Part shown: in pieces, positions 62,590-64,000 of the stretch
Layout: every line of letters begins with the position of its first letter
Numbering within the stretch: the stretch's first letter is position 1
Assembly: GCA_036747335.1 (NCBI GenBank)
Contig: DAIOCL010000001.1
Location: 22,839 to 86,838 of the forward strand
DNA length: 64,000 nt
Direction of reading: 5' to 3'
Origin: UBA4660 sp002405435
GTDB taxonomy: Bacteria > Bacteroidota > Bacteroidia > Flavobacteriales_D > Sanyastnellaceae
Position numbers and translations under genes: made by a program
The notes under the pieces: model-generated
The model's database searches: none
Seen by the model: only the letters and a program-made list of their open reading frames with translations
Told to the model about the DNA's origin: nothing

Positions 62590-63444
62590 ATGCGTGCCAT
62601 GAAATCCTTTAAAGTTCTCTTCCTGTTGCTGGCCATCGCCCCTCTCGCGGTGCAGGCGCAGATTCAGAGTGTGCTCGACGGTGCCTATGTGCCTGAGCAC
62701 AACCCCACCCGGAAGGTGATCCCCTACCCCTCTCTCCGCGAAGCGGATGTAATGTGGAGTAAAAGGATTTGGCAGTACATCGACCTGAAAGAAAAGATCA
62801 ACCATCCGCTCTTTTTCCCTATTGAGCCTATTCAGGACCGCAAAAGCCTCTTTGATATCATCAAGGATGGTATGTCTGACGGTACACTGACCGCCTACGG
62901 AACCGGGCCGACCGGCGATGACGATGAGTTTCTGTACACCTTGACCACCACCGAGGTAGACTCGATTCTGAGGCCGATGAAGCCGGTTACTACTTTCGAT
63001 CCGGATTCAGGCGAGGAAATGTCGGAAATGGTTGAAGCGCCCATTGAATCGAGGGAAATTACCCAGTTTCAAATCAAGGAAGACTGGTTTTTCGACAAAC
63101 AACGTTCGGAGCGCTATGTGAGAATTATAGGTATCGCGCCCATGAAAGAAGACTACGGAAGCGACGGAGAAAAGCGGGGTTACAAAACCCTCTTCTGGAT
63201 CTATTATCCGGAGTTGCGCTACACCCTTGCCAACGAAGACATCTTCAACATGCACAATGACGCGCAACCTATATCCTTTGAAGTGCTGTTTGAACACCGC
63301 ATGTTTCATGGTTATGTGGCGAAGGAAAGCAACGTATACGATCGTTCGATCATCAGCTACAAGAAGGGTATTGATGCCCTGCTTGAATCGGAAGAGATTA
63401 AAAACAACCTCTTCCTTCTCGAACACGATTTGTGGCATTATTGA
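62590..63444 (+). CDS. gldN: Type IX secretion / gliding protein GldN (PorN)
   Basis: 284 residues from ATG 62590 (a second ATG at 62599 is equally possible). Signal peptide ending AVQAQ, then the GldN core: VPYPSLREADVMWSKRIWQYIDLKEKINHPLFFP (split here by the usual motif), YIYPEL-type strand YPELRYTLANEDIFNM, and the conserved ending SFEVLFEHRMFHGYV with YDRSIISYKKG. It is the partner of GldK in the periplasmic ring. A strong terminator follows within 20 bases. Confidence 0.94.
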   Translation: MRAMKSFKVLFLLLAIAPLAVQAQIQSVLDGAYVPEHNPTRKVIPYPSLREADVMWSKRIWQYIDLKEKINHPLFFPIEPIQDRKSLFDIIKDGMSDGTLTAYGTGPTGDDDEFLYTLTTTEVDSILRPMKPVTTFDPDSGEEMSEMVEAPIESREITQFQIKEDWFFDKQRSERYVRIIGIAPMKEDYGSDGEKRGYKTLFWIYYPELRYTLANEDIFNMHNDAQPISFEVLFEHRMFHGYVAKESNVYDRSIISYKKGIDALLESEEIKNNLFLLEHDLWHY

Positions 63445-63461
63445 TCCTTTAAAAATCATTG

Positions 63462-63495
63462 AAAGCCCCGTGAAGAAATTCATGGGGCTTTTTTT
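63462..63495 (+). terminator. Rho-independent terminator closing the porP-gldKLMN locus
   Basis: A 12-bp stem (AAGCCCCGTGAA / TTCATGGGGCTT, one G-U pair) with a GAAA tetraloop and a run of seven T. It separates the T9SS genes from the following lipoprotein gene. Confidence 0.93.
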
Positions 63496-63672
63496 ATGTC
63501 CAATACCTGATAAAAGCGTCCTTTCCGCGTGACTGACGCTGCAAAATCTTAGCGATGTGCGTCTCAATGACCTTCAAAATCAAGTGTTTATAAAATTTTC
63601 CGACATTTGGAATACTGAAACCCTGGAATCACCTGTAACAGAAGTTTGCCGCAACAACCAATCAACTGAACC

Positions 63673-64000
63673 ATGAAAGGCTATCAATTTTCTCCAATCA
63701 AAACCATCAGGCTTATTGCTCTGCTTGTGTGTACCTCGTGCAAGCAGGACAAGGACCGCCACCCGCTTTGTGGCGACAATGATCAAATGGAAATGAAAAT
63801 AGTTGAGTATGGCACGCACGTCCCTATCGAAGGTGCTGAGGTATATCTGATTGTCACGGATGACATGGGGAATAATCCTTCTATCGTGGAAGATTTTGAA
63901 ACTGACCACTCAGGGGTCGTCAGTTGGCCTTGTGATATGCATGTAGAAAGCATTTGTGCCCAAAAACCTGAATCATACTATGGAAGTTGCGGACAGGGTT
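63673..64000 (+). CDS. Lipoprotein of unknown function, N-terminal part (runs off the right edge)
   Basis: Open from ATG 63673 to the window end, 109 residues. Lipoprotein-like signal peptide with IALLVCTSC and a Lys/Asp-rich start to the mature part. EMKIVEYGTHVPIEGAEVYLIV followed by DFETDHSGVVSWPC has the look of a carboxypeptidase-regulatory-like beta sandwich. Five further cysteines in the visible part (LCGDN, WPCDM, SICAQ, GSCGQ) suggest disulfides. Base composition is lower in GC than the gld genes. Function unknown. Confidence 0.65.
   Translation, partial: MKGYQFSPIKTIRLIALLVCTSCKQDKDRHPLCGDNDQMEMKIVEYGTHVPIEGAEVYLIVTDDMGNNPSIVEDFETDHSGVVSWPCDMHVESICAQKPESYYGSCGQG

Overview
The window is bacterial and comes from a member of the Bacteroidota, most likely a Flavobacteriales-like lineage with an unusually high GC content. 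The main evidence is a type IX secretion / gliding core (porP, gldK, gldL, gldM, gldN), a TonB receptor paired with a DUF4249 lipoprotein, DUF4294 and TIGR02757 proteins, a Bacteroidota-type serine palmitoyltransferase-like enzyme, and several -7 promoter boxes of the TAnnTTTG type instead of TATAAT. Most of the window is GC-rich (34 of 60 bases in one hand-counted line inside sucC). One block, 34.06-39.2 kb, is clearly AT-rich (17 of 60 in a hand-counted line).

Layout. 1-3.3 kb (minus): cytochrome c maturation operon ccmB-ccmC-ccmD-like-ccmE-ccmF, cut at the left edge; ccmE has a Cys-type (CxxxY) haem motif. 3.4-7.0 kb: a sirtuin and two related secreted beta-helix proteins, one ending in dockerin-like repeats. 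7.2-10.6 kb: a propeller/adenylate cyclase gene broken by an in-frame TAA. 10.6-16.2 kb (minus): DUF4294 protein, biotin carboxylase, an alpha-oxoamine synthase for sphingolipid-like lipids, and a TPR/PP2C phosphatase. 16.4-21.0 kb (plus): rpsT, radC, wecB, upp, a membrane protein, a YjjG-type nucleotidase and DUF3467. 21-25 kb: a dihydroorotase-like pseudoenzyme, a BatA-like membrane protein and a TIGR02757 protein. 25.2-32.0 kb (minus): fatty-acid beta-oxidation operon (MarR regulator, 3-hydroxyacyl-CoA dehydrogenase/enoyl-CoA hydratase, thiolase, and an acyl-CoA dehydrogenase interrupted by an in-frame TAG), preceded by lolD. 32.1-33.9 kb: sucC and a glutamine amidotransferase.

34.06-39.2 kb is an AT-rich four-gene operon (TonB receptor, DUF4249 lipoprotein, LytS-like kinase, LytTR regulator). 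Its upstream region has two 9-bp direct repeats separated by 12 bp, the arrangement expected of a LytTR operator. It looks horizontally acquired and self-regulated. 39.5-46.2 kb holds an O-methyltransferase, MscS channel, CPBP protease, SUI1 factor, rRNA methyltransferase, SDR and amidohydrolase. 46.3-53.3 kb: a cysteine-free relative of zinc-ribbon coiled-coil proteins, Nif3, lpxK, gatB, a thioredoxin lipoprotein and a queuosine-precursor transporter. 53.6-63.5 kb: topA, a ureohydrolase-fold pseudoenzyme, then porP-gldKLMN closed by a strong terminator. The last gene is a lipoprotein cut by the right edge.

Points that stand out: nonsense codons inside two otherwise intact genes plus a third near the topA end; four proteins that kept a fold but lost metal-binding residues (sirtuin zinc site, dihydroorotase, zinc ribbon, ureohydrolase); and the self-regulated AT-rich receptor operon. 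No tRNA, rRNA, CRISPR array or intact insertion sequence was seen.
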